Assembly (NCBI GenBank): GCA_965114465.1
Contig: CBCOYO010000034.1
Span: 1-26,385 of the forward strand
DNA length: 26,385 nucleotides
Direction: 5' to 3'
From: COE1 sp965114465
GTDB taxonomy: Bacteria > Bacillota > Clostridia > Lachnospirales > Lachnospiraceae
Of the stretch, positions 1-7,228 are shown piece after piece (the stretch's first letter is position 1; every line of letters starts with the position of its first letter). A program made the position numbers and the translations under genes. Under the pieces are notes generated by a model. That model saw only the letters and a program-made list of their open reading frames with translations, was not told where the DNA came from and made no database searches.

Positions 1-155
1 AGTCCGAGCGTTCAAAGCGTCGCAGGCAATGGGTAGGGCTGCATGAGAACCATGCGGGGGTGCAATTCCCATGAGGTTATGCTTCTAACCGTCCGATTAA
101 AGCCTTTTTGGAAACTACAAACCTTTTGCCATTTATGAAAGGGGGTATTTTTCCT

Positions 156-392
156 ATGGCAAAAAGAGAAACACAAAGCCCCGTTACACCCGTATTCCCC
201 ATGTTAAAGACCGTTGAGCAGATGAGCAGGATTAGCGGTATCGGGGAAAACAAACTGCGTGAGCTGATGGATAACGGCGAGCTTGAATATATCCAAAATG
301 AAAACCGCCGTTTGATTGCCGACGCCGCCATTTGGGACTGGTACCAAAGAGCGAAGATAACAGCAAAGCCCCCGGCGGCACAGGGGGGCTAA
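156..392 (+). CDS. Excisionase-like small DNA-binding protein of an integrative element
   Basis: This 78-residue protein fits the excisionase (Xis) family, a winged-helix protein that binds near element ends and steers the integrase toward excision. Residues ~17-60 carry the features expected of that fold: a short helix-turn-helix (SRISGIGENKLRELMDNGE) and then a wing (YIQNENRRLIADAAIWDWY). I chose the ATG at 156 because a GGGGG-type ribosome site lies 12-17 bases upstream; an earlier ATG at 108 lacks one. The gene ends 3 bp before the integrase ATG, the usual xis-int order at one end of Tn916-type and related conjugative elements. Base composition is much more GC-rich than the flank after 1045, which fits transfer. 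The 155 bases to its left hold no gene I can support. The family call is by motif and position only. Confidence 0.72.
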   Translation: MAKRETQSPVTPVFPMLKTVEQMSRISGIGENKLRELMDNGELEYIQNENRRLIADAAIWDWYQRAKITAKPPAAQGG

Positions 393-395
393 ATT

Positions 396-1035
396 ATGGC
401 AGTATCGACAAGACAGGTTAAGAACAAACGCGACAGCAACGGCGTACTGACTGGGCGACCGGGTACAGTCTACGACGTGAATATAAAGTACACCGCCCCA
501 GACGGGCAGAAAAAATCTTATGCGAAAAAGGGCTTTGCCACCAAAAAGGAAGCGACACAGCATGAAGCGGAAATGAAAACGAAGCTCCAAAATCCGGGGC
601 AGATTGCGTCTATCGCTTCACAGCGCAAGCAGACCGTCGCCAACTACCTTAATGAATGGGTAGAAAGCTATGCAAGGGTAAATCTGCGCCCGTCCACCTA
701 CGACGGGTACAAAAAGACCATTGCAAACTATATCAACCCCTATATCGGCGGCGTTGCCCTTAACCAGCTCACCCCCGCTATGGTAGATAAGATGTTTCAG
801 CAGATTATCGACAAAGGCTTGAAACCGTCCACCGCAGCCGGGGCAAAGCGCGTGTTGAGCGTGGCGTTGAGCCATGCCCGGAAATACCGATATATCGAAA
901 CCAACGCGGCAAAGGACACTCTTACAAAGTTTGGCAAGGGCGACAAGACGCCCGACCCCTACACGCCGGAACAGGTGAAAGCCCTCATGCAGCGCATGGA
1001 GGGTACTGTTTGGGAAATGCCCGTTATCTTAGGCT
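396..1035 (+). pseudogene. Tyrosine integrase, 3' truncated before the catalytic domain
   Basis: The reading frame starts as a conjugative-element tyrosine recombinase. An N-terminal AP2-like arm-binding domain (residues ~20-65, VYDVNIKYTAPDGQKKSYAKK) is followed by a SAM-like core-binding domain (~75-170, TVANYLNEWVESYA through ALSHARKYRYIETN) and the first strand of the catalytic domain (YTPEQVKALM, MPVILG). The family then continues with the first catalytic Arg (typically GLRRxEILGL), but here the frame runs into unrelated residues (FQCSTVISQALP) and stops at 1073. The Arg, the His-x-x-Arg box and the Tyr nucleophile are all absent, so no recombinase activity is expected. The break lies between about 1032 and 1045, immediately before the 3' end of the oppositely oriented toxin gene. 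It could be a real deletion or insertion junction, or an assembly join. Confidence 0.85.
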
Positions 1036-1044
1036 TCCAATGTT

Positions 1045-1506
1045 CTACCGTAATTTCTCAAGCATTGCCATAATATCTGGCTGAGTTGGTGTGAATCGAA
1101 TACCGCGTTTAAGCATACCCATTACTTTCCTTGCTTTTTGCTCAATTGTTTTTACACTATGCTCGCTTGTCAACATCAGATGATTGCCAGCAATTGTATA
1201 TTCCCGTTCAATATACTTCTCCGTAATTGGAAACATATCCTGTATTAAAAACGCACTCTCCCGACTATTATCCAGCTTTACTATGTGAATAATATCACAT
1301 GGCTTTCCCGCCCGTTCCTTTTTCTCGACAATCCGCCGATATTTTTCGATACGGCTGGACAACGGTATCATCCAATATATCCCCGCACTTGTATCCTCAA
1401 AACAATAATAATGCGGTCGATTTCCTTCTTTATTCCCTTTTAGAAAGGCGTCTGACATATCCGTAAAAAACTTGTCCTTAATAATATAAAATCCTGTTTT
1501 TTTCAT
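1045..1506 (-). CDS. cptN: Type III toxin-antitoxin endoribonuclease toxin, CptN type
   Basis: This 153-residue protein matches what I know of the CptN branch of the ToxN/AbiQ-like fold: a small RNase that cuts its own repeat RNA and is neutralised by the pseudoknotted product. Recognisable segments are MKKTGFYIIKDKFF, NRPHYYCFED, IYWMIPLSSRIEKYR, CDIIHIVKLDN, SAFLIQDMFPI and GNHLMLTSEH. Length is normal for the family and both ends look intact. The start is supported by GAGGAC about 9 bases upstream. The antitoxin repeats, their promoter and their terminator lie upstream in the same orientation, the standard type III layout. Such systems act in phage defence by abortive infection and in element maintenance. 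The family is inferred from sequence memory plus the RNA architecture; ToxN and TenpN are less good matches. Confidence 0.85.
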   Translation of the reverse strand: MKKTGFYIIKDKFFTDMSDAFLKGNKEGNRPHYYCFEDTSAGIYWMIPLSSRIEKYRRIVEKKERAGKPCDIIHIVKLDNSRESAFLIQDMFPITEKYIEREYTIAGNHLMLTSEHSVKTIEQKARKVMGMLKRGIRFTPTQPDIMAMLEKLR

Positions 1507-1600
1507 TTACTACGTCCTCGCAAATCGGAAAGATGGATGCATGGAATTGTGCAATCGAGTAGGGGAATAACCTTCTCCACCACTCACTGCGCGCCGATGC

Positions 1601-1698
1601 GGAGCTGTCGCAATAAGCTTTAATTATACAAGATATCGTATAAATCACAGCACGGTGTTAGAATATCTTGTATACGTTTTTCTTAATGCGACAGCTCC
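1601..1698. repeat. Palindromic MITE-like element, copy 1 (inside the CptIN locus)
   Basis: A 98-bp near-perfect inverted repeat. The outer arm GGAGCTGTCGCA pairs with TGCGACAGCTCC, an inner 12-bp arm TATACAAGATAT pairs with ATATCTTGTATA, and a central unpaired ~20 bases contains CAGCACG. It shares arms and centre with the elements at 12135-12240 and 21609-21710. It lies between the antitoxin terminator and the toxin start, on the path of any readthrough transcript that supplies toxin mRNA. There is no coding capacity. It is probably a non-autonomous transposable element or a mobile terminator-like hairpin. Confidence 0.88.
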
Positions 1699-1723
1699 AT
1701 ATTTCTTCTGCATGGGGCTGCGC

Positions 1724-1755
1724 ATAAAAAGAATCCTCCGCCTAATGGCGAAGGA
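1724..1755 (-). terminator. Rho-independent terminator of the CptI antitoxin RNA
   Basis: On the minus strand TCCTTCGCC pairs with GGCGGAGGA (9 bp, one G-U) around an ATTA loop, followed by TTCTTTTTATG. It begins 7 bases past the last antitoxin repeat. In type III systems this leaky terminator sets the high antitoxin-to-toxin ratio. Confidence 0.9.
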
Positions 1756-1761
1756 CTAACC

Positions 1762-1866
1762 AAACTTACAACCCAACCATTTATATACCGCGTATTGGTC
1801 AGCGGTAAACTTACAACCCGACGATTTATATACCACCTATCGGTCAGTGGTAAACTTACTTTATGG
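1762..1866 (-). ncRNA. cptI: CptI antitoxin RNA: two 45-nt tandem repeats plus a partial copy
   Basis: Two head-to-tail 45-nt units lie at 1851-1807 and 1806-1762, preceded by a partial unit near 1866-1852. Numbering each unit from its 5' ACC, bases 1-5 (ACCRC) pair with 16-20 (GYGGT), and 9-12 (CCRA) pair with 31-34 (TYGG); the stems interleave as in an H-type pseudoknot. The two units differ at six positions and all six are compensated: 4 with 17 (A-T versus G-C), 11 with 32 (G-C versus A-T), and 15 with 29 (G-C versus C-G). The pseudoknot and a unit of about 45 nt agree with what I recall of CptI-family antitoxins. The RNA should be cut into single units by CptN and inhibit it. The 5' end should fall a few bases downstream of the -10 box at 1876-1871. 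Confidence 0.9.
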
Positions 1867-1870
1867 TAAC

Positions 1871-1899
1871 ATTCTAGCAAACGCTCGCAAGAAAGTCAA
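1871..1899 (-). promoter_or_regulatory. Sigma-A promoter of the CptIN locus
   Basis: On the minus strand TTGACT (1899-1894) and TAGAAT (1876-1871) are separated by exactly 17 bp. The predicted start lies just upstream of the first repeat, so almost the whole transcript up to the terminator is antitoxin. Confidence 0.85.
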
Positions 1900-1977
1900 G
1901 TGTTACTTTCCATAAAAATTCCACTATAATTTTGCTATTGAATCGGATATTGTTTGTCATTCTTCCTATAAATATCT

Positions 1978-2274
1978 TTAGAAAAGCACCAACAGCAAAA
2001 CCAGCACAACACACGCGCCTGCAAATATCAACAGACGCAGCCACCAGCGGTCTGCAGTATATGGAACAAGCATCAGTACAAGATATAAGACCGTAAATCC
2101 AATAAACAGCCATAATGGTATCAGTTTTCCAAAAAAGCTGCTTTTCAACAATACCGTACAAACTGTCATGCATACAGCAGCGCCGATTAATACTGCGACT
2201 GCCAAAATAGAGACAGCAGTGCTCTCTTGTCGGCTGAATTTTCTTTTAAATTCTTCGCGAATTTTTGTTATCAT
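1978..2274 (-). CDS. Small three-helix membrane protein, unknown function
   Basis: A 98-residue protein with a basic N-terminus (MITKIREEFKRKFSR) and three hydrophobic segments at roughly residues 20-45, 52-70 and 76-98. The C-terminus ends inside the last hydrophobic stretch. Its ribosome site (AGGAG at 2284-2280) overlaps the stop codon of the upstream hydrolase, so the two genes are translationally linked and very probably one operon. I recognise no catalytic motif or named family. Topology suggests the N-terminus is cytoplasmic. A role alongside the membrane hydrolase is inference from gene order only. Confidence 0.75.
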   Translation of the reverse strand: MITKIREEFKRKFSRQESTAVSILAVAVLIGAAVCMTVCTVLLKSSFFGKLIPLWLFIGFTVLYLVLMLVPYTADRWWLRLLIFAGACVVLVLLLVLF

Positions 2275-2282
2275 ATATGCTC

Positions 2283-3365
2283 CTATCTGGAACTGCTGCC
2301 AGAAAGTGAAACTCCCACTTCCAAAGTTCCTAAATATTTCTTTATTTCCGACAAAACTTCCTCATTTCCCCAAAATTCCCCGTGTTCAATATCATCTATT
2401 GTTACAAAGTTACAGCCCTTTTTATATGCCTGAAACAGCGCAGCAGCACTTTCATAGGGAACATCTTTATCGGCTTGTGAAGCCAGAATCAGCGGTTTTA
2501 TATTGACTTTTTCTGCAAATTTATCTGCACGCATAGAATAAGATACCAGCATTTTAAGCGGCCCATAAAAAATATTTAGATAATTGTTATACAGATCATA
2601 TCCGTTAGCATACGGTGCCATCAGTATCATACCTGCTGGCTGCCTTTGGCTTGCCACATAATTTGCAACACCTGTTCCCAAGCTGTATCCCATAACAACA
2701 ATATTGCTGACATCCTCTCTGGCAATTAAAGTATCATATACTGCAAGTCCATACTGTTTTAAGCTTTTCTCAGATGCTGTGCCGCTGCTCGTTCCATAGC
2801 TTGGATAGTCGATATAGGCAAAATTATAACCTTCAAATATCGAATATATATTCTCCTGTTCTGGCTCCATCAACCATTTTATCCTTCTCGAAGCATTCTC
2901 GCCGTTTCCGCCAAAATACAACACAAGCGGTGCATTCTTTTTTGTATGGTGTACAAACCAGCCGGTAAATGTGCCATGTTCGGATTCAATCGCAAGCTCC
3001 TCTGCCTGCTCAATTTCAAGAAGCGACTGATACGCTTTTTTGTCTGTGTTCGGCAAAAACAGAAGCGCCGCGCCAAGCGCACTAATTGTTGTCGCGGCAA
3101 ATGCAAGAACTGCAAATACAATAAACAGTCCATCTGCCAATTTCATATTACTGCACTTTATCCTATCCATAACAATATTAAACAGCAGCTTTAATATTAA
3201 AATTACAACCGATGTGCATAGAATTACAAATGCCAGCATCCGCGTGCCAACACTTTCAAAGAAAAACCATGCTGACGTAACAACAATACTAAGCAGCAGT
3301 CCAACGAGCAACGCATTTTTCATAAGCGAAATAAGATTTTTTTTGTCTTTTCTGTCTGCTATCAT
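2283..3365 (-). CDS. Membrane-anchored alpha/beta hydrolase
   Basis: A 360-residue protein. The N-terminal ~120 residues hold three to four membrane segments (for example NALLVGLLLSIVVTSAWFFF and LFIVFAVLAFAATTISALGA). A serine-hydrolase domain follows, with the oxyanion strand LVLYFGGNGE, the nucleophile elbow GYSLGTG, an acid candidate in SQADKDVPY and a His in DDIEHGEF. The layout resembles S33/BEM46-like hydrolases whose substrates are usually unknown. The ATG at 3365 has AGAGGAT upstream. It follows the MTA/SAH nucleosidase by 27 bp and runs into the small membrane protein, so the three genes likely form an operon. I cannot name the substrate. Confidence 0.85.
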   Translation of the reverse strand: MIADRKDKKNLISLMKNALLVGLLLSIVVTSAWFFFESVGTRMLAFVILCTSVVILILKLLFNIVMDRIKCSNMKLADGLFIVFAVLAFAATTISALGAALLFLPNTDKKAYQSLLEIEQAEELAIESEHGTFTGWFVHHTKKNAPLVLYFGGNGENASRRIKWLMEPEQENIYSIFEGYNFAYIDYPSYGTSSGTASEKSLKQYGLAVYDTLIAREDVSNIVVMGYSLGTGVANYVASQRQPAGMILMAPYANGYDLYNNYLNIFYGPLKMLVSYSMRADKFAEKVNIKPLILASQADKDVPYESAAALFQAYKKGCNFVTIDDIEHGEFWGNEEVLSEIKKYLGTLEVGVSLSGSSSR

Positions 3366-3392
3366 AGCCTATCCTCTTTTTTACATGCCGCT

Positions 3393-4091
3393 TTATACGC
3401 GAACCACTAAATTTTCAACCAATTTTGCAGAATGTGCTGCTGCCGCGCGCTCAAATTCTGGATAATCCATATGCGCACTGCCATCCGCCTTGTCCGAAAT
3501 TGCGCGGATAACAACGTATGGTATTTTATTTAAAAATGCCGCATGAGCAACGGCTGCGCCTTCCATCTCCGCACAATATCCATCGAACGTTGCCGTTAAG
3601 CGATCTTTCACCGCACCATCTGAAATAAATTGGTCGCCGCTGACTACTCGTCCCTCATAAACGGCTATATCCGAATTTACCTCTGCACATACTGCTTTGG
3701 CTGCATCCACAAGCGTTCTATCTGCTGGGAAAAATGAAGTTTCCATCTGTGGAATAATACCAGGCTCATAGCCGAGTCCTCTTACATCCATATCATGTTC
3801 ACAAGAATCGCTGGATACCACGATATCTCCGATATTAATTTCTGACCGTAGCGATCCAGCTACTCCTGTATTAATCACTGCATCCACTTGAAATATATCC
3901 GCTAAAATCTGCACACAGATGCCGGCATTTACCTTGCCGATGCCACACTGCACAATTACTACTTCTTTTCCATTTAAAACACCCTCATGAAATTTCATTC
4001 CCGCACGCTCTATTACTTGCTTTTCCTGCATTTTTGATTTTAACTGCGCAACCTCTAATTCCATTGCACCAATAATTCCGATTTTATTCAT
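3393..4091 (-). CDS. mtnN: 5'-methylthioadenosine/S-adenosylhomocysteine nucleosidase
   Basis: This enzyme hydrolyses MTA and SAH to adenine plus methylthioribose or S-ribosylhomocysteine. The 232-residue chain starts with the family signature IGIIGAMELEV, whose second Glu corresponds to the catalytic Glu12 of the E. coli enzyme. It later has INTGVAGSL, VSGDQFI, the substrate-binding CAEMEGAAVAH and AISDKAD with the catalytic Asp. I start it at 4091 because GGGAG lies upstream there; the longer reading from 4127 lacks a site. Its product S-ribosylhomocysteine is the substrate of LuxS, encoded just upstream on the same strand with a 196-bp gap, so the two catalyse consecutive steps. The gap between them holds no gene. 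Confidence 0.95.
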   Translation of the reverse strand: MNKIGIIGAMELEVAQLKSKMQEKQVIERAGMKFHEGVLNGKEVVIVQCGIGKVNAGICVQILADIFQVDAVINTGVAGSLRSEINIGDIVVSSDSCEHDMDVRGLGYEPGIIPQMETSFFPADRTLVDAAKAVCAEVNSDIAVYEGRVVSGDQFISDGAVKDRLTATFDGYCAEMEGAAVAHAAFLNKIPYVVIRAISDKADGSAHMDYPEFERAAAAHSAKLVENLVVRV

Positions 4092-4287
4092 TTTATTTTT
4101 CTCCCTTCTTTTACTATATATAGGCAATCCTATTGAACCCCATCCTCTATAACCAACCGAAATTCGTCAGACTTATCTTAACAGTAATCACATTCCATTA
4201 TGCTAAAAATGTAATACATTTATACCACAAAATATACTATATTTTTACAGTTTACTGCTTACACTAAGACTAACTATTTTGCATAGT

Positions 4288-4767
4288 TTATTCAGGATAG
4301 ACCAATCTGTCCTCAGTAATATGATATAAAACATTATCTAAGAACCGCTTTGCCAAATAATTCGCCATGCCAAGATTCATGTCCAAATAATTTCCACAGT
4401 CCTTAGGGCTTGCGCCGGGCACTTCGTCTTTAAAATCACGAATAAACTCATATAATTCCACCATTAACGGCACAATATCCTTCGATGTATAGTCGCCCGC
4501 CAATAGCAGATAAAATCCTGTCCGACAGCCCATTGGCCCGAAATAAATAGTCTTATCCTTATAATCCTTGTGATTGCGCAAAAATGTTGCCGCTAAATGT
4601 TCAATCGTATGCACTTCCGCTGTGTTCATAACTGGCTCCTCGTTCGGGGAAGTCATTCTTAAATCGAAAGTAGTAATTGTATTTTCCCCTACCTTATCCT
4701 TCCTCGAAACATAAACGCCTGGCTGCAATTTGATATGATCGATTGTAAAACTTGTTATTTTTTCCAT
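4288..4767 (-). CDS. luxS: S-ribosylhomocysteine lyase (AI-2 synthesis)
   Basis: LuxS splits S-ribosylhomocysteine into homocysteine and DPD, the precursor of autoinducer-2. The 159-residue chain has the metal site HTIEH (His53, Glu56, His57) and the third ligand Cys124 (PKDCGNYLD). The catalytic Cys81 is in GPMGCRTGF, and the N-terminus carries SFTIDHIKLQPGVYVSR. Length is normal and no residue is missing. The start is preceded by AAAGGAT. With the nucleosidase it forms the activated methyl cycle branch. I see no SAM riboswitch or T-box upstream. Confidence 0.97.
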   Translation of the reverse strand: MEKITSFTIDHIKLQPGVYVSRKDKVGENTITTFDLRMTSPNEEPVMNTAEVHTIEHLAATFLRNHKDYKDKTIYFGPMGCRTGFYLLLAGDYTSKDIVPLMVELYEFIRDFKDEVPGASPKDCGNYLDMNLGMANYLAKRFLDNVLYHITEDRLVYPE

Positions 4768-5004
4768 TTTTTTATCCTTTCTTTCTCAAGGTTATTCGTG
4801 GAACATTTTACTTTTTACAAATAAACTATTCCTCTATTTTCGGTCATAGCTACCGTTTAGTCTTATCGAACTATAACCATCTATATCCTAGTTTACCGAT
4901 CCTTTTGGTAAAAAGCAATATATTTCTTAATATTTGCTCTTGATGATTTTAAGATTTTGGTCTGTTCCGATTTATAATATAAAAACCTGTTAAAACGATT
5001 TCCT

Positions 5005-5057
5005 CATTGCTATTTCGCAATGCTATTTCCCATTACTATTTTGCATTGCTATCGCAA
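5005..5057 (+). repeat. 13-bp tandem repeat array containing candidate BlaI operator dyads
   Basis: Almost four units: CATTGCTATTTCG (5005-5017), CAATGCTATTTCC, CATTACTATTTTG, and a partial unit from 5044. Two true dyads sit inside: TTGC-TATTTC-GCAA (5007-5020) and TTGC-TATC-GCAA (5046-5057). The same dyad design with A for G is found upstream of the PBP/bla operon (10035-10046 and 10090-10105). BlaI-family repressors bind short dyads, so these are candidate operators, though they lie upstream of the blaI -35 box rather than over it. Confidence 0.6.
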
Positions 5058-5087
5058 ACAACTATTTAAGAAAAACATATTTTTATC

Positions 5088-5117
5088 TTGAGTCATTTTT
5101 TATTTCTGTGTTATACT
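5088..5117 (+). promoter_or_regulatory. Sigma-A promoter of blaI-blaR1
   Basis: TTGAGT (5088-5093) and TATACT (5112-5117) are 18 bp apart, giving a start near 5124 and a leader of about 30 bases before the blaI ATG. Confidence 0.7.
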
Positions 5118-5154
5118 ATAGGCATTACATCATACTACAAGGAGGATGCTACCT

Positions 5155-5571
5155 ATGAAATCCCTTCCGCAAATCTCTGAAGCTGAATTTGAGGTTATGA
5201 AAATCGTTTGGAAAAACGCTCCTATTAGCACAAATGAAATTACAGATCGCTTATTAAAAACCACCAGTTGGAGTCCGAAAACAATACAAACTTTAATAAA
5301 GCGTCTTGTCACAAAAGGCGCACTTGCTTATGAAAAACAAAGCCGTGTTTTTGTCTATACGCCGCTTGTAGGAGAAAATGAATATATCCGTCAAGAAAGC
5401 AGCTCCTTTTTAAAACGATTTTTTAATGGAAACATTGCTGCAATGGTTTCTGCTTATATTGATAATGATAACTTGTCAGAAGGTGAAATTGATATGTTAC
5501 GTTCTCTATTGTCCAAAGGCACAATAAATAAAAATCAGACAATTCGTCCCCAAAACAAAAACGACGAATAA
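5155..5571 (+). CDS. blaI: BlaI/MecI/CopY-family repressor
   Basis: A 138-residue winged-helix repressor. The N-terminal DNA-binding domain has the family pattern (ISEAEFEVMKIVWKN, ISTNEITDRLL, WSPKTIQTLIKRLVTKGAL, then the wing YEKQSRVFVYTPL), and the C-terminal ~60 residues form the dimerisation helices. In the family, the BlaR1 metalloprotease (with partners) inactivates BlaI once a beta-lactam acylates the sensor. I start at 5155 because AAGGAGG lies 9 bases upstream; the in-frame ATG at 5146 abuts that site directly. blaR1 follows after 25 bp with its own AGAGGAGG. Candidate operators are the dyads listed at 5005-5057 and upstream of the PBP gene. Confidence 0.92.
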   Translation: MKSLPQISEAEFEVMKIVWKNAPISTNEITDRLLKTTSWSPKTIQTLIKRLVTKGALAYEKQSRVFVYTPLVGENEYIRQESSSFLKRFFNGNIAAMVSAYIDNDNLSEGEIDMLRSLLSKGTINKNQTIRPQNKNDE

Positions 5572-5596
5572 GGAACTATTAAGAGGAGGATAATGT

Positions 5597-7227
5597 ATGG
5601 TGCAATTTATAATTCGCTTTTTGGTTTGTAATATTTTTCTAAGTGGTATCTCTGGACTTTTGTTGTTATTGAAACATTTATTTAGAAATCACTTAACCAG
5701 CCGGATGCAGTATGGATTATGGTATCCTTTTTTGCTACTGCTTACCATTCCCTTTTTGCCAATACATAAAATCCAATTTTCGCAGCTTTTTGCATTGCTC
5801 AATACATTCCGCCGCACGTCTACCGTGCAAACAGATGTTTTTAATATAGAAAAAACGCCTCAAATTCCTATGTCTGATACAGCAGACCGTATTCAAGAAT
5901 TTGGATTTTCTATAACCCAAGGTATTCCATCGTACATCGGTTTAGCATTTGGAATTTTATGGCTTGCAGGTATACTGGCTATGGCAGTATTTTTTGCTAA
6001 ATCTGCACTGCATTTATATTATATTCGCAAGTCTGCACTGCCCTTACAAAATCCAGCAATCCGAACGCTTTACCAACAATGCATGGCGGAACAAAAGATA
6101 ACAAAAAGAATCCCTGTTTATAGTACAGAACAGGCGTGTTATATTGGTTTAATCCCGTGATATGGTATCTGTTAAAAGAGATACGAACCGATAGGGAAGT
6201 TGCGTGCGACTGCGCGGTTTTAAAATACTTAGAAGAAAATGCCTATATAGATTATGGCAATACATTAATTTATTTTGCTGAAAAAATATCTCAAATGCCA
6301 TTTCCTTTTACAACAGGAATTAGTAGCACGATGGAACAGATGAAGCGGCGAATTATTCATATCGCCAATTATCATCCGATATCCTTAAAACGTACCCTAA
6401 AAAGCACTGTCGTGTATCTACTTATTTCCGCTTTCCTTTTGGGATTTGTGCCTTTTTTAACGATACAGGCAACCAATTCAAACCATTTTGATTTTTATGA
6501 AGGCGGCAAAACAATTTCTTATGCTGATTTTCAAGAGCTTTTTGGAGAAAATCAGGGTAGTTTTGTATTGTACCACCCTTCTGAAAATTCATGGATTATA
6601 TACGACAAAAAATATGCCACAACACGACTAGTTCCAGCTTCCACAATAAAAATTTATTCTGCCTTATTTGCGTTAGAGGAAGGTATCATTACACCTGAAC
6701 AATCAAAAATTACTTGGAACGGACAAACGCATCGGTATCCTGCATGGAATAGCGATCAGACACTTATTTCTGCTATGAAAGAATCAGTTACATGGTATTT
6801 TCAAACACTAGATCAGGAAATAGGATTAGACAAAATACAAAAATATATTCAAAAAATCGGATATGGAAATCGAACAATTGGACAGGATATTTCTTGTTAT
6901 TGGGGAGATGGTTCTCTTCGAATTTCACCAATTGAACAGGTCGAATTGCTTCAAAAATTCCACAGCCGCCAGCTTCCATTTTCTACCCAAAATATAGAAG
7001 CAGTCGAGCGTGCAATTTGCCTTTCTGCTACAGATAACGAAGCAATTTACGGAAAAACAGGCACGATAGAAATAAAAGGTAAAAACGCTTGCGGCTGGTT
7101 TATTGGATTTATTGATAACGGAGAGGATAGTTATTACTTTGCAACTTATATAGAAAATAACACAAATGCAACAGGAAGTTATGCTATGGAATTAACATTT
7201 TCGATCTTAGACAAATTAGGGTTATAG
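5597..7227 (+). pseudogene. blaR1: BlaR1-type beta-lactam sensor with internal frame-shifting deletion
   Basis: BlaR1 normally has four membrane helices, a cytoplasmic zinc protease (HExxH) and an extracellular class D-like sensor. Frame one (5597-6160, 187 aa) encodes the N-terminal helices and the lead-in to the protease (RIPVYSTEQACYIGLIP) and then stops. A second frame (from about 6139 to 7227) resumes at LYWFNPVIWYLLKEIRTDREVACD, which lies downstream of HExxH in the family. So the segment with HExxH is missing, although the third-ligand region (REVACD) is kept. The sensor domain looks intact: acylation motif STIK, SVT where the family has SxV, YGN and KTGT. The junction bases TTATATTGGTTTAATCCC make sense in both frames, pointing to a short-repeat deletion. 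Induction through BlaI cleavage should be lost. Split expression from the GTG at 6136 lacks a ribosome site. Confidence 0.88.
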
Positions 7228-7228
7228 T

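Larger units (their letters stand above)
4768..5154. promoter_or_regulatory. Divergent luxS/blaI intergenic region
   Basis: This stretch separates luxS (minus) from blaI (plus). Contents I can support are the 13-bp tandem repeats with dyads at 5005-5057, the blaI promoter at 5088-5117 and the AAGGAGG ribosome site at 5139-5145. A short inverted repeat TTTACC/GGTAAA near 4890-4912 has no clear role. I found no convincing -35/-10 pair for luxS. Confidence 0.5.

Noticed and set aside
1..107. Possible attachment site, tRNA end or gene end at the left edge
   Set aside because: No tRNA arms, no repeat of this sequence elsewhere in the window, and all three frames have stops; nothing can be supported.
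1683..1880. 65-codon minus-strand frame over the CptI repeats
   Set aside because: It runs through the antitoxin repeats and terminator, has no ribosome site, and is explained by the RNA gene.
6136..7227. Second half of BlaR1 as an independent gene
   Set aside because: The GTG at 6136 has no ribosome site, and the protein begins in mid-domain; better explained as the 3' part of a broken gene.
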